From an uncultured Sphingomonadaceae bacterium (GTDB lineage Bacteria; Pseudomonadota; Alphaproteobacteria; Sphingomonadales; Sphingomonadaceae), in NCBI GenBank assembly GCA_947499255.1, contig CANMNF010000001.1, forward strand, positions 496,001-560,000: 64,000 nt of DNA, read 5' to 3'. Made by a program: the position numbers and the translations under genes. Under the pieces are notes generated by a model. That model worked only from the letters and a program-made list of their open reading frames with translations, ran no database searches and was not told the DNA's origin. Below are positions 27,301-36,852 of the stretch, in pieces (position 1 is the stretch's first letter; each line of letters starts with the position of its first letter).

Positions 27301-27839
27301 AAGCCGCTGGGATAGATATCAAAGATCGAGCCGCGCACCGCAAATTCGCCAGTATCAACTACGGTATCCGTGCGCGAATAGCCTTGGCGTTGGAGCAGGC
27401 TGGAAAGGCTTTCATGGCCGATTTCCACACCGGCCTTTAACTCACGAACAGATTCGCGAATGCGGAACGGGGTTAGGACGCGCTGCAACACGGCATTGGC
27501 TGTCGTCACGATCAGCTGACTGGCTGATTTGCTGGCCGCCTTGCTCGCCTGCATTTGATAGAGCGCGGATAGGCGCTGTGCGTTAATGCTTAAAGCAGGG
27601 CTGGCGCGGTCAAACGGCAGGCAATCCCATGCCGGAAATTCGATAACTTGCACTTCGGGTGCGAAGAAGCGCGCCGCATCCGCCACACCGCGCATCGCGG
27701 CGTCATCGGGCGCGATAAAAACAGCGCGGCCCTTTGCTGCGCGCGCCAGATCGCCCATCACCAATGGCTGCGCGCCGCGCGGCAAAGAGGCGAGCGTCAG
27801 CGGTGTTTCGGCAGAAAGGATGCGGTTCAGATCGGGCAT
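24357..27839 (-). CDS. mfd: transcription-repair coupling factor Mfd
   Basis: A 1160-residue superfamily 2 translocase that removes stalled RNA polymerase and recruits UvrA. In order: UvrB-like N-terminal domains (FPAWDCLPFDRASP), an RNA-polymerase-interacting CarD-like domain (LVVHLDHGIGKYLGL), and a RecG-like motor with GDVGFGKTEVALRAAF (about residue 636) and VDEEQRFGVTHKEKL (about 737). Further on are TATPIPRTLQMA and QLRGRVGRS, then the C-terminal TRCF domain. The start at 27839 (MPDLNRIL) is the more family-like; a codon 22 residues upstream is possible. It ends 61 bases before the glycosyltransferase start on the same strand. Confidence 0.96.
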   Translation of the reverse strand: MPDLNRILSAETPLTLASLPRGAQPLVMGDLARAAKGRAVFIAPDDAAMRGVADAARFFAPEVQVIEFPAWDCLPFDRASPALSINAQRLSALYQMQASKAASKSASQLIVTTANAVLQRVLTPFRIRESVRELKAGVEIGHESLSSLLQRQGYSRTDTVVDTGEFAVRGSIFDIYPSGLEAGLRLDFFGDELESLRLFDPSTQRTTEVIEQHLLLPASEALLDPDTIKRFRSRYRSQFGADATQDPLYEAVSEGRRLAGMEHWLPLFEEKLATVFDHLSDDDLVVVDAGAMSAGEERLSDIADYHKQRGQIAGQAKGSYRRLEAAELYLTQEEWRTQLAERPIHKSVIFAEPESDRVLDFGFRSARDFTPERGQGANVYDAAAKHLKALSKAGKKPLIAAYSAGSLSRICSIIEEAGTPVAKAESWQDALGLGAKGKAAAMVLPLDTGFADETLELLTEQDLLGDRLVRRRKKKKDADAFLAELQALARGDLVVHLDHGIGKYLGLEPIPVGKSQHDCVMLEYAGGDRLYIPVENIDVLSRYGSAEESVPLDRLGGEAWQKRRAKLKERIRAIAGELMETAAARALRKAPVLAADPASYGQFQDRFPWEETEDQDQAIADVLRDLESGRPMDRLVCGDVGFGKTEVALRAAFVTAMNGEQVAMVAPTTLLARQHFQNFSERFSGFPLKIGRLSRLVSSTEMKATREGLADGTVDIVIGTHAILSKNTKFKDLGLVIVDEEQRFGVTHKEKLKQLRADVHVLTLTATPIPRTLQMAMTGLRELSTIQTPPVDRLAVRTYVMEWDDMILREALLREHHRGGQSFVVVPRIADMEQLEEWLRETVPEVRFVTAHGQMSPSEIEERMSAFYEGKYEVLLSTTIVESGLDLPSANTIIIHRADRFGLAQLYQLRGRVGRSKIRAYSYLTTPADTQLSEVAEKRLKVLGDLDSLGAGFQLASHDLDIRGAGNLLGDEQSGHIREVGFELYQSMLEEAILAAKAGEAGLEADRTGLSPQITVDAPIMIPEDYVPDLAVRMALYRRLNDAADKAEIEAMAAEMIDRFGDLPDATKNLIRLIEIKHQAIGANISKIDVGARGTLVTFHKDEFPDPMGLLAYVDRLKGTAKLRPDMKLVVNRNWGDPQSRLNGLFQLTKGLSRIAQKAS

Positions 27840-27930
27840 AGGGCGGGCTTGGCGAAGGGTTGCTGGCGAGCGGCGCTCAATGGCCTTGCAATCACGGTCT
27901 GGCAAGCCTCTCTATCGTGCAGGGTGCAGC

Positions 27931-28221
27931 TTAATAGATTTCGACGTAATCCAGCTTGCGAAAAGCGTCCAAGATCTTACCTTGAATCTGCTCGGGCGCG
28001 TCTTCTTTGCCCATCGCCCATGCCATGATCTCGACATCATCAAAATCGAGCAACGCTTCGAACCAAACCAGCTCTTCTTCGCCCCATTCTTTCGCATAAC
28101 GATCGAAGAAACCGCCGATCATATAATCGGCTTCGCGGGTTCCCCTGTGCCATCCGCGAAATTTTGCACGGGCAAGGCGGGCTTCGAATGGGCGAGCTTC
28201 GAATGAGTGTTTTGATGACAT
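27931..28221 (-). CDS. sdhE: FAD assembly factor SdhE (DUF339 family)
   Basis: A 96-residue cytosolic protein required for covalent FAD attachment to the flavoprotein subunit of succinate dehydrogenase. The RGxxE motif is present as RGTRE (residues 26-30), followed by ADYMIGGFFDRY and WFEALLDFDDVEIMAWAMG, the family core. AGGAGG stands 9 bases before the ATG. It shares a 49-base divergent region with recG, an arrangement seen in other alphaproteobacteria. Mfd follows 91 bases downstream on the same strand, so the two may be cotranscribed. Confidence 0.93.
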   Translation of the reverse strand: MSSKHSFEARPFEARLARAKFRGWHRGTREADYMIGGFFDRYAKEWGEEELVWFEALLDFDDVEIMAWAMGKEDAPEQIQGKILDAFRKLDYVEIY

Positions 28222-28270
28222 AGCGCGTGCCTCCTACCGCCCCGCGCTCACTTGCGCTAGGGGGGACAAA

Positions 28271-30337
28271 ATGCGGCCCGATATCCTCAATCCCCTTTTT
28301 GCTGAAACGGACACGCTGGACGGCGTTGGTCCGAAGCTGAAAAAGCCGTTGGAGCGGCTTGGCCTGACGCGCATCCGTGATCTGGCATATCATTTGCCAG
28401 ATCGGTTTGTGACGCGGCGCATGGTGGCTGATCTGGATAATGCGCAAGTGGGTGAGCAGGTGATCATCGCGCTGACTGTGGCGGAACATCGCAGTGGGTC
28501 CAGTGGCCGCGCGCCGTTCCGCGTGTTTGCGCATGATGCCAAGGGCAACGCTTGCGCACTCACGTATTTTGGACGCTCCAGCTATACGGCGAAAAAGCAG
28601 CTTCCTGTGGGTGAGCAGCGCTGGATTGCCGGGCGGCTCGATCAATATGGCGATATGTTGCAGATTGTGCATCCCGATCATGTCGCGAAAGAAAGTACCG
28701 GTGCGATGGGTCGGCAGGTGGAGCCGATCTATCGCCTTGCCGAAGGGCTGACACAGCCGCGCATTGGCGGGATGATTGAGCAGGCCTTGGAGCGCGCACC
28801 AGAACTGCTTGAGTGGATCGATCCAAGTGTTTTGGACAAGCAAGGCTGGCCACAATGGCGCAATGCCTTGACGCTCGCCCATCGCAGCGAAAATGGCAAA
28901 GCGCGCGATCGGCTGGCTTATGATGAACTGTTCGCCAATGCGCTTGCACTGATGCTGGTGCGGGCGAGCAACCGGGCGCGCAAAGGACAAGCGTTGCATG
29001 GCAATGGGCATCTGCGCGACAAGTTGAAATTGCCATTCCCGTTAACCGGCGCGCAGCAGCGTTCCATCACTGAGATCACCGGCGATATGGCGCAGCCATC
29101 GCCGATGCTGCGCCTGCTGCAAGGCGATGTGGGCGCAGGCAAGACGGTGGTGGCATTAGAAGCTATGTTAGCAGCGGTCGAAGCAGGCGCGCAGACGGCG
29201 TTGCTGGCCCCGACAGAGCTTCTTTCCCGCCAACATTTTGAAACTTTGCGCAAAATGGCCGCGCCAACGGGTGTTGAAATCGCGCTTCTCACCGGACGCG
29301 ATAAAGGCAAAGCGCGTGAGAGCATTTTGATGGGTCTGCTCGATGGCAGCATCAATATTGTCGTGGGCACCCATGCAATTTTTCAAGACACGGTGGCCTA
29401 TAAGAATTTGGGTCTGGTGGTGATCGATGAACAGCACCGCTTTGGTGTTTCACAACGGCTGCTGCTCACGCAAAAAGGCAAGGTGACGCCGCACACCCTT
29501 GCGATGACAGCAACGCCAATCCCGCGTACGTTGGTACTGGCGCAACATGGCGAAATGGAAGTCAGCCAGCTGGATGAGCTGCCGCCGGGCAGACAAGCGA
29601 TTGATACGCGTGTCGTGCCGCTGGAACGGATGGACGATATTGTCGCCGGATTATCGCGTCATGTCAGTGGCGGCGGGCAAGCGTATTGGGTGTGCCCAAT
29701 GGTGCGCGGATCAGAGAATGAAAACGAAGATCTGGCCGCTGCCGAGGCCCGCTATGCTGCGCTGAAAAAACATTTTGACGAAGATGTAGTGATGGTGCAC
29801 GGCCAACTCGCGCCGGAATTGAAAGATGCCGGTATGGCGCGCTTTGCCAATGGGGATGCCAAGGTTTTGGTCGCCACAACCGTGATCGAGGTCGGCGTAG
29901 ATGTGCCTAATGCAACGCTGATGGTCATCGAACAGGCCGAACGGTTTGGCTTGGCCCAACTCCACCAGCTGCGTGGCCGCGTGGGACGGGGCAGCGCAAA
30001 GTCGGTGTGCGTACTGCTGCGCGTTGCAGAATTGAGCGAGACGGGCAAACAAAGGCTCGCTTTGATGCGCGAAAGTCAGGATGGCTTTCGTTTGGCAGAA
30101 GAAGATTTGAAACTGCGCGGTGGCGGCGAATTGCTGGGCACCAGGCAATCGGGCGAAGAAGGATTTCGCATCGCCACGCTGGAGCAAACGCAGAAATTTG
30201 CCGAAATGGCGCAGGATGAAGCGAAACTCCTTGTCGAACGCGATGGCGGGCTGGAAGGAAAACGCGGCGAAGCGGCGCGCATGCTTTTATATCTGTTAGA
30301 ACGCGATTGGGGCGTGAAGACGCTGCGCGGCGGGTGA
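28271..30337 (+). CDS. recG: ATP-dependent DNA helicase RecG
   Basis: A 688-residue superfamily 2 helicase that reverses stalled replication forks and branch-migrates Holliday junctions. It has an N-terminal wedge/OB domain (VGPKLKKPLERLGLTRIRDLAYHLP region), Walker A QGDVGAGKTVVAL (about residue 284), DEQHRFGVSQR (about 385), TATPIPRTLVLAQ, VIEVGVDVPNAT and QLRGRVGRG. AGGGGGGA precedes the ATG. Length is normal. A gene-free stretch of 123 bases follows, in which I see no clear terminator. Confidence 0.97.
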   Translation: MRPDILNPLFAETDTLDGVGPKLKKPLERLGLTRIRDLAYHLPDRFVTRRMVADLDNAQVGEQVIIALTVAEHRSGSSGRAPFRVFAHDAKGNACALTYFGRSSYTAKKQLPVGEQRWIAGRLDQYGDMLQIVHPDHVAKESTGAMGRQVEPIYRLAEGLTQPRIGGMIEQALERAPELLEWIDPSVLDKQGWPQWRNALTLAHRSENGKARDRLAYDELFANALALMLVRASNRARKGQALHGNGHLRDKLKLPFPLTGAQQRSITEITGDMAQPSPMLRLLQGDVGAGKTVVALEAMLAAVEAGAQTALLAPTELLSRQHFETLRKMAAPTGVEIALLTGRDKGKARESILMGLLDGSINIVVGTHAIFQDTVAYKNLGLVVIDEQHRFGVSQRLLLTQKGKVTPHTLAMTATPIPRTLVLAQHGEMEVSQLDELPPGRQAIDTRVVPLERMDDIVAGLSRHVSGGGQAYWVCPMVRGSENENEDLAAAEARYAALKKHFDEDVVMVHGQLAPELKDAGMARFANGDAKVLVATTVIEVGVDVPNATLMVIEQAERFGLAQLHQLRGRVGRGSAKSVCVLLRVAELSETGKQRLALMRESQDGFRLAEEDLKLRGGGELLGTRQSGEEGFRIATLEQTQKFAEMAQDEAKLLVERDGGLEGKRGEAARMLLYLLERDWGVKTLRGG

Positions 30338-30460
30338 GGGCTTTGCATCAAACCCGGCTTCGACATGGGGGATAGCGTAAAGCCATTCATTGCAGCACAA
30401 GGTACTGCTTCCTAAACGGCTTGCTCATCCGCTCGCCATAAAACAAGGCCAACACCGCCC

Positions 30461-31702
30461 GTGATCCTCTCCCCTTTCGAATGGACCATTGCCAAGCGAT
30501 ACATGCTGCCCGGTCGCGGGGAAGCGGTGATCGCATTGGTCGCGGGCATTTCCATCGGCGTTGTCATGCTGTCAGTCGCCATGCTGGTCATCGTGATGAG
30601 CGTAATGAACGGCTTTCGGGCAGAGCTGACTGACAGGATAACAGGCCTGAATGGCCATGCGGTTATTCAAGGATATGATGGCAGGCTGGCCAATTGGCAG
30701 GATGTCTTGGCCGATGTGCAAGCCACAGATGGCGTCACCAGCGCATCGCCTTTTATCGAACAACCTTTGCTGGCCAGCTTTAACGGACGCGCCGAAGCGA
30801 TCCTTATGCGCGGAAGTGCGCAGGAAGACATTGCCGATCTGCAGGATAAAGTGCTTATCGGATCCATGGCTACACTTGCGGTGGGCGAACGCAAAGTGGC
30901 GATGGGATCTCGGCTCGCCAGCAATCTGGGCCTGCGCATTGGCGACACCGTCACCATTATCAACCCACAAGGCCGCACCACGCCATTTGGCACTGTGCCA
31001 CGGCAAATCGGTTACGAGGTAACCGCGATTTTTGAGCTGGGCGTTTACGATTTCGATGAACGTTTCGTCGTCATGCCCATTCCCAACGCGCAGACATTGC
31101 TATTGTCAGGCGACAATATCGGCATGATCGAAGTGCAAACAGAAGACCCGGACCGCGTCGATGAAATCCTCCGGCCATTGGGTCAACAATTGAGCGACAG
31201 AGCCCTGATCACCGATTGGCGCAGCATGAATGCCGCTTTGTTCGAAGCCTTGCAGGTTGAACGCGTGGCGATGGCTTTTGCGCTGGGTATTATCGTGTTG
31301 GTGGCAGCCTTCAATATTCTGTCTTCGCTGGTGATGCTGGTGCGCAGCAAGACGCGCGACATTGCGATTATGCGTACGATGGGGGCACGGCGGCAAAGCC
31401 TGCTCAAGATATTTGTTACAACGGGTTCTGTGATCGGCGCCATAGGGACATTTGCCGGGATAGCCTTGGGATTGATTGTGCTGTTTTTCCGGCAATCGAT
31501 TGCCAATGGGATACAGCGGTTAACCGGTGCAGAATTGTGGGATCCTTCGGTGCGGTTTTTAACAGAACTGCCATCGCGAACTGATCCGTTCGAGGTGTTG
31601 GCGATTGCGGGGATGGCGATGGGGCTTTCCTTCCTCGCAACGCTGTATCCCGCATATCGTGCGGCCAATACCGATCCTGTGGAGGTGCTGCGCTATGAGT
31701 GA
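30461..31702 (+). CDS. lolC: lipoprotein-releasing ABC transporter permease (LolC/LolE type)
   Basis: A 413-residue inner-membrane permease that, with LolD, extracts outer-membrane lipoproteins and passes them to LolA. The N-terminal [19 protein letters not shown] and the first transmembrane helix (about residues 22-51, ending MSVMNGF) are characteristic. A long periplasmic domain follows, then three C-terminal helices with [17 protein letters not shown] (the FtsX-type coupling region). Only one permease gene is present, as common in alphaproteobacteria where LolC/E is a homodimer. GTG start. It overlaps lolD by 8 bases. Confidence 0.93.
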   Translation: MILSPFEWTIAKRYMLPGRGEAVIALVAGISIGVVMLSVAMLVIVMSVMNGFRAELTDRITGLNGHAVIQGYDGRLANWQDVLADVQATDGVTSASPFIEQPLLASFNGRAEAILMRGSAQEDIADLQDKVLIGSMATLAVGERKVAMGSRLASNLGLRIGDTVTIINPQGRTTPFGTVPRQIGYEVTAIFELGVYDFDERFVVMPIPNAQTLLLSGDNIGMIEVQTEDPDRVDEILRPLGQQLSDRALITDWRSMNAALFEALQVERVAMAFALGIIVLVAAFNILSSLVMLVRSKTRDIAIMRTMGARRQSLLKIFVTTGSVIGAIGTFAGIALGLIVLFFRQSIANGIQRLTGAELWDPSVRFLTELPSRTDPFEVLAIAGMAMGLSFLATLYPAYRAANTDPVEVLRYE

Positions 31703-32375
31703 TGCGGTGGTCCATCTCACCAATGTTGCGCGCAGTTTTGAACAAGGCGGCGTAACGATTGAAGTCCTGCGCGGTGTCAATCTGACTGTCGCACCGGGAG
31801 AAATTGTGGCGTTGCTGGGGCCGTCAGGTTCAGGCAAATCGACGATGCTGCAAGCGGTTGGTTTGCTGGAAGGCGGTTTTTCAGGATCGATCAGCATTGC
31901 CGGGACACAGGCGAGTGATCTTTCGGCTGCTGAGCGCACCACTTTGCGCCGCGATCATCTGGGATTTATTTATCAATTCCACCATTTGCTGCCCGATTTC
32001 AGCGCTTTGGAAAATGTTATACTGCCGCAATTGTTGATCGGCGTGAAACGCAAAGCTGCCGCCGATAGGGCAGAAGAACTGCTCACCGCGCTTGGCCTTG
32101 AGCACCGGATGACGCACCGCCCAAGCCAGCTTTCGGGCGGGGAGCAACAACGTGTCGCGGTTGCGCGCGCGCTGGCCAACAAACCGCAATTGGTCTTGGC
32201 AGATGAGCCTACGGGCAATCTGGATGAGGCCACATCAGACCGCGTGCTGGGTGAATTTCTTGAATTGGTGCGCGGGCAAGGCAGCTCTGCTTTGGTGGCG
32301 ACACATAATGAACGCCTCGCCGCGCGCATGGACCGGGTTGTAAGGCTGCATGAGGGTCGGCTCCAAGAAGGTTGA
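31695..32375 (+). CDS. lolD: lipoprotein-releasing system ATPase LolD
   Basis: A 226-residue ABC ATPase powering LolC/E. Walker [10 protein letters not shown] is at residues 42-50, the signature LSGGEQQ at 146-152 and Walker B LVLADE at 166-171. The Q-loop [12 protein letters not shown], with the HHLLP extension, is characteristic of LolD. The start at 31695 lies within the end of lolC, so translation is coupled. Confidence 0.96.
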   Translation: MSDAVVHLTNVARSFEQGGVTIEVLRGVNLTVAPGEIVALLGPSGSGKSTMLQAVGLLEGGFSGSISIAGTQASDLSAAERTTLRRDHLGFIYQFHHLLPDFSALENVILPQLLIGVKRKAAADRAEELLTALGLEHRMTHRPSQLSGGEQQRVAVARALANKPQLVLADEPTGNLDEATSDRVLGEFLELVRGQGSSALVATHNERLAARMDRVVRLHEGRLQEG

Positions 32376-32391
32376 AACAGGAGGCAAAACG

Positions 32392-32922
32392 ATGTTCACG
32401 CCATTGATTGCAAGTCTATTGTTCGCACAACAAGCAGCATCGCCCGCCGGTGCACCCGCCGCTGCACCCCCGCCGCCTTGTGCCAGCGAAGCGCATAGCG
32501 AATTCGATTTCTGGGTTGGCGAATGGGAAGTCTTTCCAAACGGGTCCGACACCAAAGTCGCCAACAGTTCCATCGCGCGGATGCACAATGGCTGCGCGGT
32601 GCGCGAACATTGGCAGCCTTTGCGCGGAGGTGGAGGGTCCTCGCTCAACTCGCTCGATCCTGTAACGGGGCGCTGGCATCAAACATGGGTTGGCTCTGGT
32701 GGCGGAAGGGTTGAGTTTGTTGGCGCAGCTGTTGCGGGCGGCATCGTGTTGCAGGGTTTTTGGCCCAATATCGGCGGGCCTGGCAAAGATGGTTTGGTCC
32801 GCATGACCTATAAGCCCAATCCTGATGGATCGGTGCGCCAACATGGTGAAGCAAGCTTCGATGAAGGGCTTACCTGGGCGACCAGTTTCGATCTGATTTA
32901 CAGGCCACGAACCGCGCAATGA
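32392..32922 (+). CDS. secreted protein with DUF1579-like FDFWVGEW motif
   Basis: A 176-residue protein. AGGAGG stands 10 bases before the ATG. The N-terminus [18 protein letters not shown] followed by an Ala/Pro run is a signal-peptide-like leader and linker. The mature part begins [20 protein letters not shown], and FDFWVGxW is the opening of DUF1579-like lipocalin-type domains. A Gly-rich [11 protein letters not shown] and a Trp-rich beta pattern ([14 protein letters not shown]) follow. Probable periplasmic beta-barrel; function unknown. It follows lolD by 16 bases and could be cotranscribed. Confidence 0.65.
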   Translation: MFTPLIASLLFAQQAASPAGAPAAAPPPPCASEAHSEFDFWVGEWEVFPNGSDTKVANSSIARMHNGCAVREHWQPLRGGGGSSLNSLDPVTGRWHQTWVGSGGGRVEFVGAAVAGGIVLQGFWPNIGGPGKDGLVRMTYKPNPDGSVRQHGEASFDEGLTWATSFDLIYRPRTAQ

Positions 32923-32987
32923 TCGCACACAAGTAACCAACTGTGCCCATATGGCGAAACACTGGGCAGAGTATACAGGAGGTCACA

Positions 32988-33341
32988 ATGTTAGAAGCGA
33001 TCAATGAATGGATCTTGGCGCAAGGCGCGCAATACGGGGTCAATCCGTATATTTTTGTGGCGATTTATGTCGGCGCGATCCCTTGCTTTCTCGCTTCTGT
33101 GGCGTGGTTGGTGAAACGCGCCAGAGCAGGGCAATCAACCGTATTGCCGACGATGGTGGCCGGGTTCTTCTTCGTTTCCGCTTATCTGTATCTCGGCATA
33201 TTTGGTCAGGATATTCCGGTGTGGGTTTGGATTTTTCTCGCCGCTCTGATCGCTTACGGCGCATTTTCAACCATCCGCGATACACGCAAGAAAATCGCCG
33301 TGGCCAAAGCGGCTGAAGAGGCGGGGGACAGCGTAAGCTAA
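32988..33341 (+). CDS. small integral membrane protein of unknown function
   Basis: A 117-residue protein. AGGAGG lies 6 bases before the ATG. Three hydrophobic stretches are seen: about residues 20-40 (IFVAIYVGAIPCFLASVAWL), 55-73 (MVAGFFFVSAYLYLGIFG) and 77-93 (VWVWIFLAALIAYGAF). A charged cytoplasmic tail follows (RDTRKKIAVAKAAEEAG). I recognise no family. It lies between the DUF1579-like gene and dnaE on the same strand, 39 bases before dnaE. Confidence 0.7.
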   Translation: MLEAINEWILAQGAQYGVNPYIFVAIYVGAIPCFLASVAWLVKRARAGQSTVLPTMVAGFFFVSAYLYLGIFGQDIPVWVWIFLAALIAYGAFSTIRDTRKKIAVAKAAEEAGDSVS

Positions 33342-33380
33342 TCCCTTGGCTATTTGCGCCGGTGTTCGCATATTGGCAAT

Positions 33381-36300
33381 ATGCGATTTGCCCCCTTTGT
33401 CCCTTTACGAGTCCTTTCAAGCTTTTCGATGCTCGAAGGGGCAATCGATCCAAAAGGCATTGCCAAGCTAGCGAAAGAACGCGGCTTTCCCGCTATCGCG
33501 ATTTGTGACCGCAATGGCCTTTACGGCTCTACCGCGTTTGCCGCCGCCGCGATTTCGGAAGGGATCCAGCCCATCATTGCAACGCTGCTTGGCGTATCAC
33601 GCGGTGATGGGGAGCCGGTCGATTACTTGCCGCTCTATGCTCAAGATGAGGCGGGGTGGAACAATCTGTGCCACCTTGTCAGCGCGGCGCATTTGGATCG
33701 TCCATTAGAGCTTCAGCCGCATGTCAATATGGCAGACCTTGCAGGCCACACCGATGGCCTGATCGCATTGACCGGCGCGGGTGAAGGCGCAGTGACGCGG
33801 TTGCTCGCAGATGGCAAGATGGAGCGCGCCTCCGCATTGCTGGGCGAACTGGCGGCATTGTTCCCGGATCGGCTCTATGTTGAGCTGGCAAGGCGCGGTG
33901 ATGCGGTGGAGCAGGCGGCGGAAAGCGCGCTGATCGATCTTGCTTACATGCTTGAGCTGCCGTTGGTGGCAACCAACCCTGCCAAATTTGGTGAGCCGCA
34001 TATGCACAGCGCGCATGACGCAATGCTGTGCATCGCCAATTCCAGCCAGCTCGACAGCGCCGATCGCCCGCGTTCGCGTGATCAGGATTTCGTAAAATCC
34101 TCCAAGATGATGGAAGAGCTGTTCGCAGACCTTCCAGAGGCAACGGCCAATACGCTGGTGATTGCCCAAAGGTGCGCTTTCGCACCGCCCAAACGCGATC
34201 CAATCCTCCCCAGCCTTGCAGGTGATCTGGAAGGGGAAGAGCGGATGCTGGAAGATGACGCGCGCAAAGGCCTTGATGCGCGTCTGGCCGTTTATGAAGA
34301 ACTGAGCGAGGAAGAGCGCCAAGTCTATCTCGAACGGCTTGATTATGAAGTTGGCATTATCAAACGGATGGGTTTTCCGGGCTATTTCCTGATCGTTGCC
34401 GACTTCATCAAATGGGCCAAAGGGCAAGGCATTCCTGTGGGGCCGGGCCGTGGTTCAGGCGCGGGTTCACTGGTTGCTTGGGCGTTGACGATTACTGATC
34501 TTGATCCGATCCGATTGGGCCTGCTGTTTGAGCGGTTTTTGAACCCCGAACGTGTTTCCATGCCTGACTTCGATATCGACTTTTGTGAAACGCGCCGCGG
34601 CGAAGTCATCCGCTATGTGCAGGATCGTTATGGCCACGATAAGGTCGCGCAGATCATCACCTTTGGTAAGCTGAAAGCGCGCGCCGTTTTGCGCGATTGC
34701 GGTCGCATTTTGCAAATGCCATATGGGCAAGTGGATCGCCTGACAAAGATGGTGCCCAACCATCCAACCGACCCTTGGACATTGCCGCGCGCTTTGAACG
34801 GGGCATCGGATTTCAAACGTGAATACAATAACGATAATGAGGTGAAACGCCTCGTCGATCTGGCGATGCAGCTGGAAGGTTTTCCGCGCAATTCTTCCAC
34901 GCATGCAGCCGGCGTTGTGATCGGTGACAGGCCCTTGTCACAATTGGTGCCGCTTTACCGTGATCCGCGTTCGGACATGCCGGTGACGCAGTTTGACATG
35001 AAGCATGTTGAAGATAGCGGGCTGGTCAAATTCGACTTTCTTGGCCTCAAAACTTTGTCTGTCTTACGCAAGGCTGTCGATCTGCTGGCGCGGCGCGGGA
35101 TCACAGTCGATCTGGATGGCCTCGCTTGGGATGATGAAGGCGTTTACGATCTGCTCAAACGCGGTGATACCGTAGGTGTTTTTCAGCTTGAATCGGAAGG
35201 CATGCGCCGCACGCTCACGGCCGTGAAGCCCACGCGGTTTGAGGACATTATCGCGCTCGTCTCACTCTATCGTCCGGGGCCGATGGACAACATTCCAAGT
35301 TTTGGCAAACGCAAAGCTGGCGAAGAAGAGATCATCTACCCCCATGCCAAGCTGGAAGAGATTCTGTCCGAAACTTACGGCATTTTCGTCTATCAAGAAC
35401 AGGTGATGCAGGCCGCGCAGATCCTTGCGGGATATTCGCTGGGTGATGCCGATTTGCTGCGCCGCGCGATGGGCAAAAAGAACCAGGATGAAATGGACAA
35501 GCAGCGCGCCATTTTCGTGGCCGGGTGCAAAACCGTTTCGGACATTGATGCCACCAAAGCGAATGAGCTGTTTGATTTGATCAACAAGTTTGCAGGCTAT
35601 GGCTTTAACAAATCACACGCGGCTGCATACGCCTTGCTTAGCTATCAAACGGCATGGCTCAAAACGCATTATCCCGAAGAGTTTTACGCCGCTTCCATGT
35701 GTTTCGACATGCACCAATCGGAAAAGCTGGCGATCTTTGTCGATGATATGCGCAAAAACTCCATCGCACTGCTCGGCCCTGATATCAACGCGTCTGAACC
35801 CCAGTTTTCGGTCGAACAAACCGATGAAGGGCACGCGGTTCGTTTTGCTTTGGCAGGCATTCGCAATGTCGGTGAAAAGGCGATGGCTGAAATTGTGGCC
35901 GAGAGGGAAAAATCCGGGCCTTTTGAGAACCTGGAAGACTTGTTCCAGCGTATGCCAGCAGGGGCGATGAACCGTCGTCAGCTTGAAGGGCTGGGCGGGG
36001 CTGGTGCGTTTGATGGCTTGGAAGCGAACCGCGCCAAGGTTTTGGCCAATGCCGATATGCTTTTGGCAGTGGCCGATGCAGCTTCGCGAGAACGCACCTC
36101 AGGGCAAGCTGGGTTGTTCGGCGGGGAAGATCAGACAGAGCAAACGCTACGTCTCGCCGATGCGGACCCATGGTCGCGCGCAGATCAAATGGCGGCTGAG
36201 CGCGAAACTTTTGGCTTCTATTTCGCAGCGCATCCTGTGACGGAATATAAGATGGCGGCGTCCTCCCAAGGCGCGCGATCCTATGCGTCCTTAATGGAAA

Positions 36301-36851
36301 GCGGGGTTTCAGGCGGACGATCGCCCGCAGTCATGGCGGCCATGGTGGAAAGCGTGAACAAAGGCCGCACCAAACGCGGGGCGGAATTTATTCGCGCTGA
36401 TTTCTCTGATCAATCAGGGCAATTCAGCGCGGCATGTTTTGAAGAAGGTTTGGTAGAGAGCTTTCAACGCTGGGCTGATGATGGCACCTGCATCCTTTTG
36501 AATGTAGAGCTGGATGCGCCCAACCCCGATGATCCCCCGCGCGTCACCGTGCGCGGTGCAAAGCCGCTATCCGAAGTGACCAGTGCAGCGCGGATGCGGC
36601 TGACGGCGGTGGTTCATGATATTGGCGCGCTGGCACAGCTTCAGCCGCTGCTTCACCCTGGCAAGCCGGGTCACGGCGAAGTATTGGTGCGCATGATGCT
36701 GGGTGATGGGCAAGATAGCGTATTGATGCGTCTGGGCAGTGATTTCGCGCTTGAAGGCGGGCTGGTAGATGCGTTGGCCGCGATGAACGGGATAGATGAT
36801 GTGCAACTTTCCCCTATCCGGGAGAAAGGGCATTTGCGCGTCGCTGCGTAA
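33381..36851 (+). CDS. dnaE: DNA polymerase III alpha subunit
   Basis: A 1156-residue replicative polymerase. The N-terminal PHP domain (FVPLRVLSSFSMLEGAI) has lost the His of the usual LHVHSxYS motif. The catalytic centre PDFDIDF starts at residue 395, with PGRGSGAGSLVAWAL before it. HAAGVVIGD, KFDFLGLKTLSVL, VSLYRPGPMDNIPSF and FNKSHAAAYALLSYQTAWLK are DnaE hallmarks. An OB fold and a short C-terminal domain end the protein. The start at 33381 matches the family N-terminus; an in-frame codon 27 bases upstream exists. Confidence 0.97.
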   Translation: MRFAPFVPLRVLSSFSMLEGAIDPKGIAKLAKERGFPAIAICDRNGLYGSTAFAAAAISEGIQPIIATLLGVSRGDGEPVDYLPLYAQDEAGWNNLCHLVSAAHLDRPLELQPHVNMADLAGHTDGLIALTGAGEGAVTRLLADGKMERASALLGELAALFPDRLYVELARRGDAVEQAAESALIDLAYMLELPLVATNPAKFGEPHMHSAHDAMLCIANSSQLDSADRPRSRDQDFVKSSKMMEELFADLPEATANTLVIAQRCAFAPPKRDPILPSLAGDLEGEERMLEDDARKGLDARLAVYEELSEEERQVYLERLDYEVGIIKRMGFPGYFLIVADFIKWAKGQGIPVGPGRGSGAGSLVAWALTITDLDPIRLGLLFERFLNPERVSMPDFDIDFCETRRGEVIRYVQDRYGHDKVAQIITFGKLKARAVLRDCGRILQMPYGQVDRLTKMVPNHPTDPWTLPRALNGASDFKREYNNDNEVKRLVDLAMQLEGFPRNSSTHAAGVVIGDRPLSQLVPLYRDPRSDMPVTQFDMKHVEDSGLVKFDFLGLKTLSVLRKAVDLLARRGITVDLDGLAWDDEGVYDLLKRGDTVGVFQLESEGMRRTLTAVKPTRFEDIIALVSLYRPGPMDNIPSFGKRKAGEEEIIYPHAKLEEILSETYGIFVYQEQVMQAAQILAGYSLGDADLLRRAMGKKNQDEMDKQRAIFVAGCKTVSDIDATKANELFDLINKFAGYGFNKSHAAAYALLSYQTAWLKTHYPEEFYAASMCFDMHQSEKLAIFVDDMRKNSIALLGPDINASEPQFSVEQTDEGHAVRFALAGIRNVGEKAMAEIVAEREKSGPFENLEDLFQRMPAGAMNRRQLEGLGGAGAFDGLEANRAKVLANADMLLAVADAASRERTSGQAGLFGGEDQTEQTLRLADADPWSRADQMAAERETFGFYFAAHPVTEYKMAASSQGARSYASLMESGVSGGRSPAVMAAMVESVNKGRTKRGAEFIRADFSDQSGQFSAACFEEGLVESFQRWADDGTCILLNVELDAPNPDDPPRVTVRGAKPLSEVTSAARMRLTAVVHDIGALAQLQPLLHPGKPGHGEVLVRMMLGDGQDSVLMRLGSDFALEGGLVDALAAMNGIDDVQLSPIREKGHLRVAA

Positions 36852-36852
36852 A

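Noticed and set aside
30338-30460. Terminator or small RNA between recG and lolC
   Set aside because: Only a 6-bp GGCTTT/AAAGCC pairing with a long loop is visible and no promoter or T tract, so nothing is supported.
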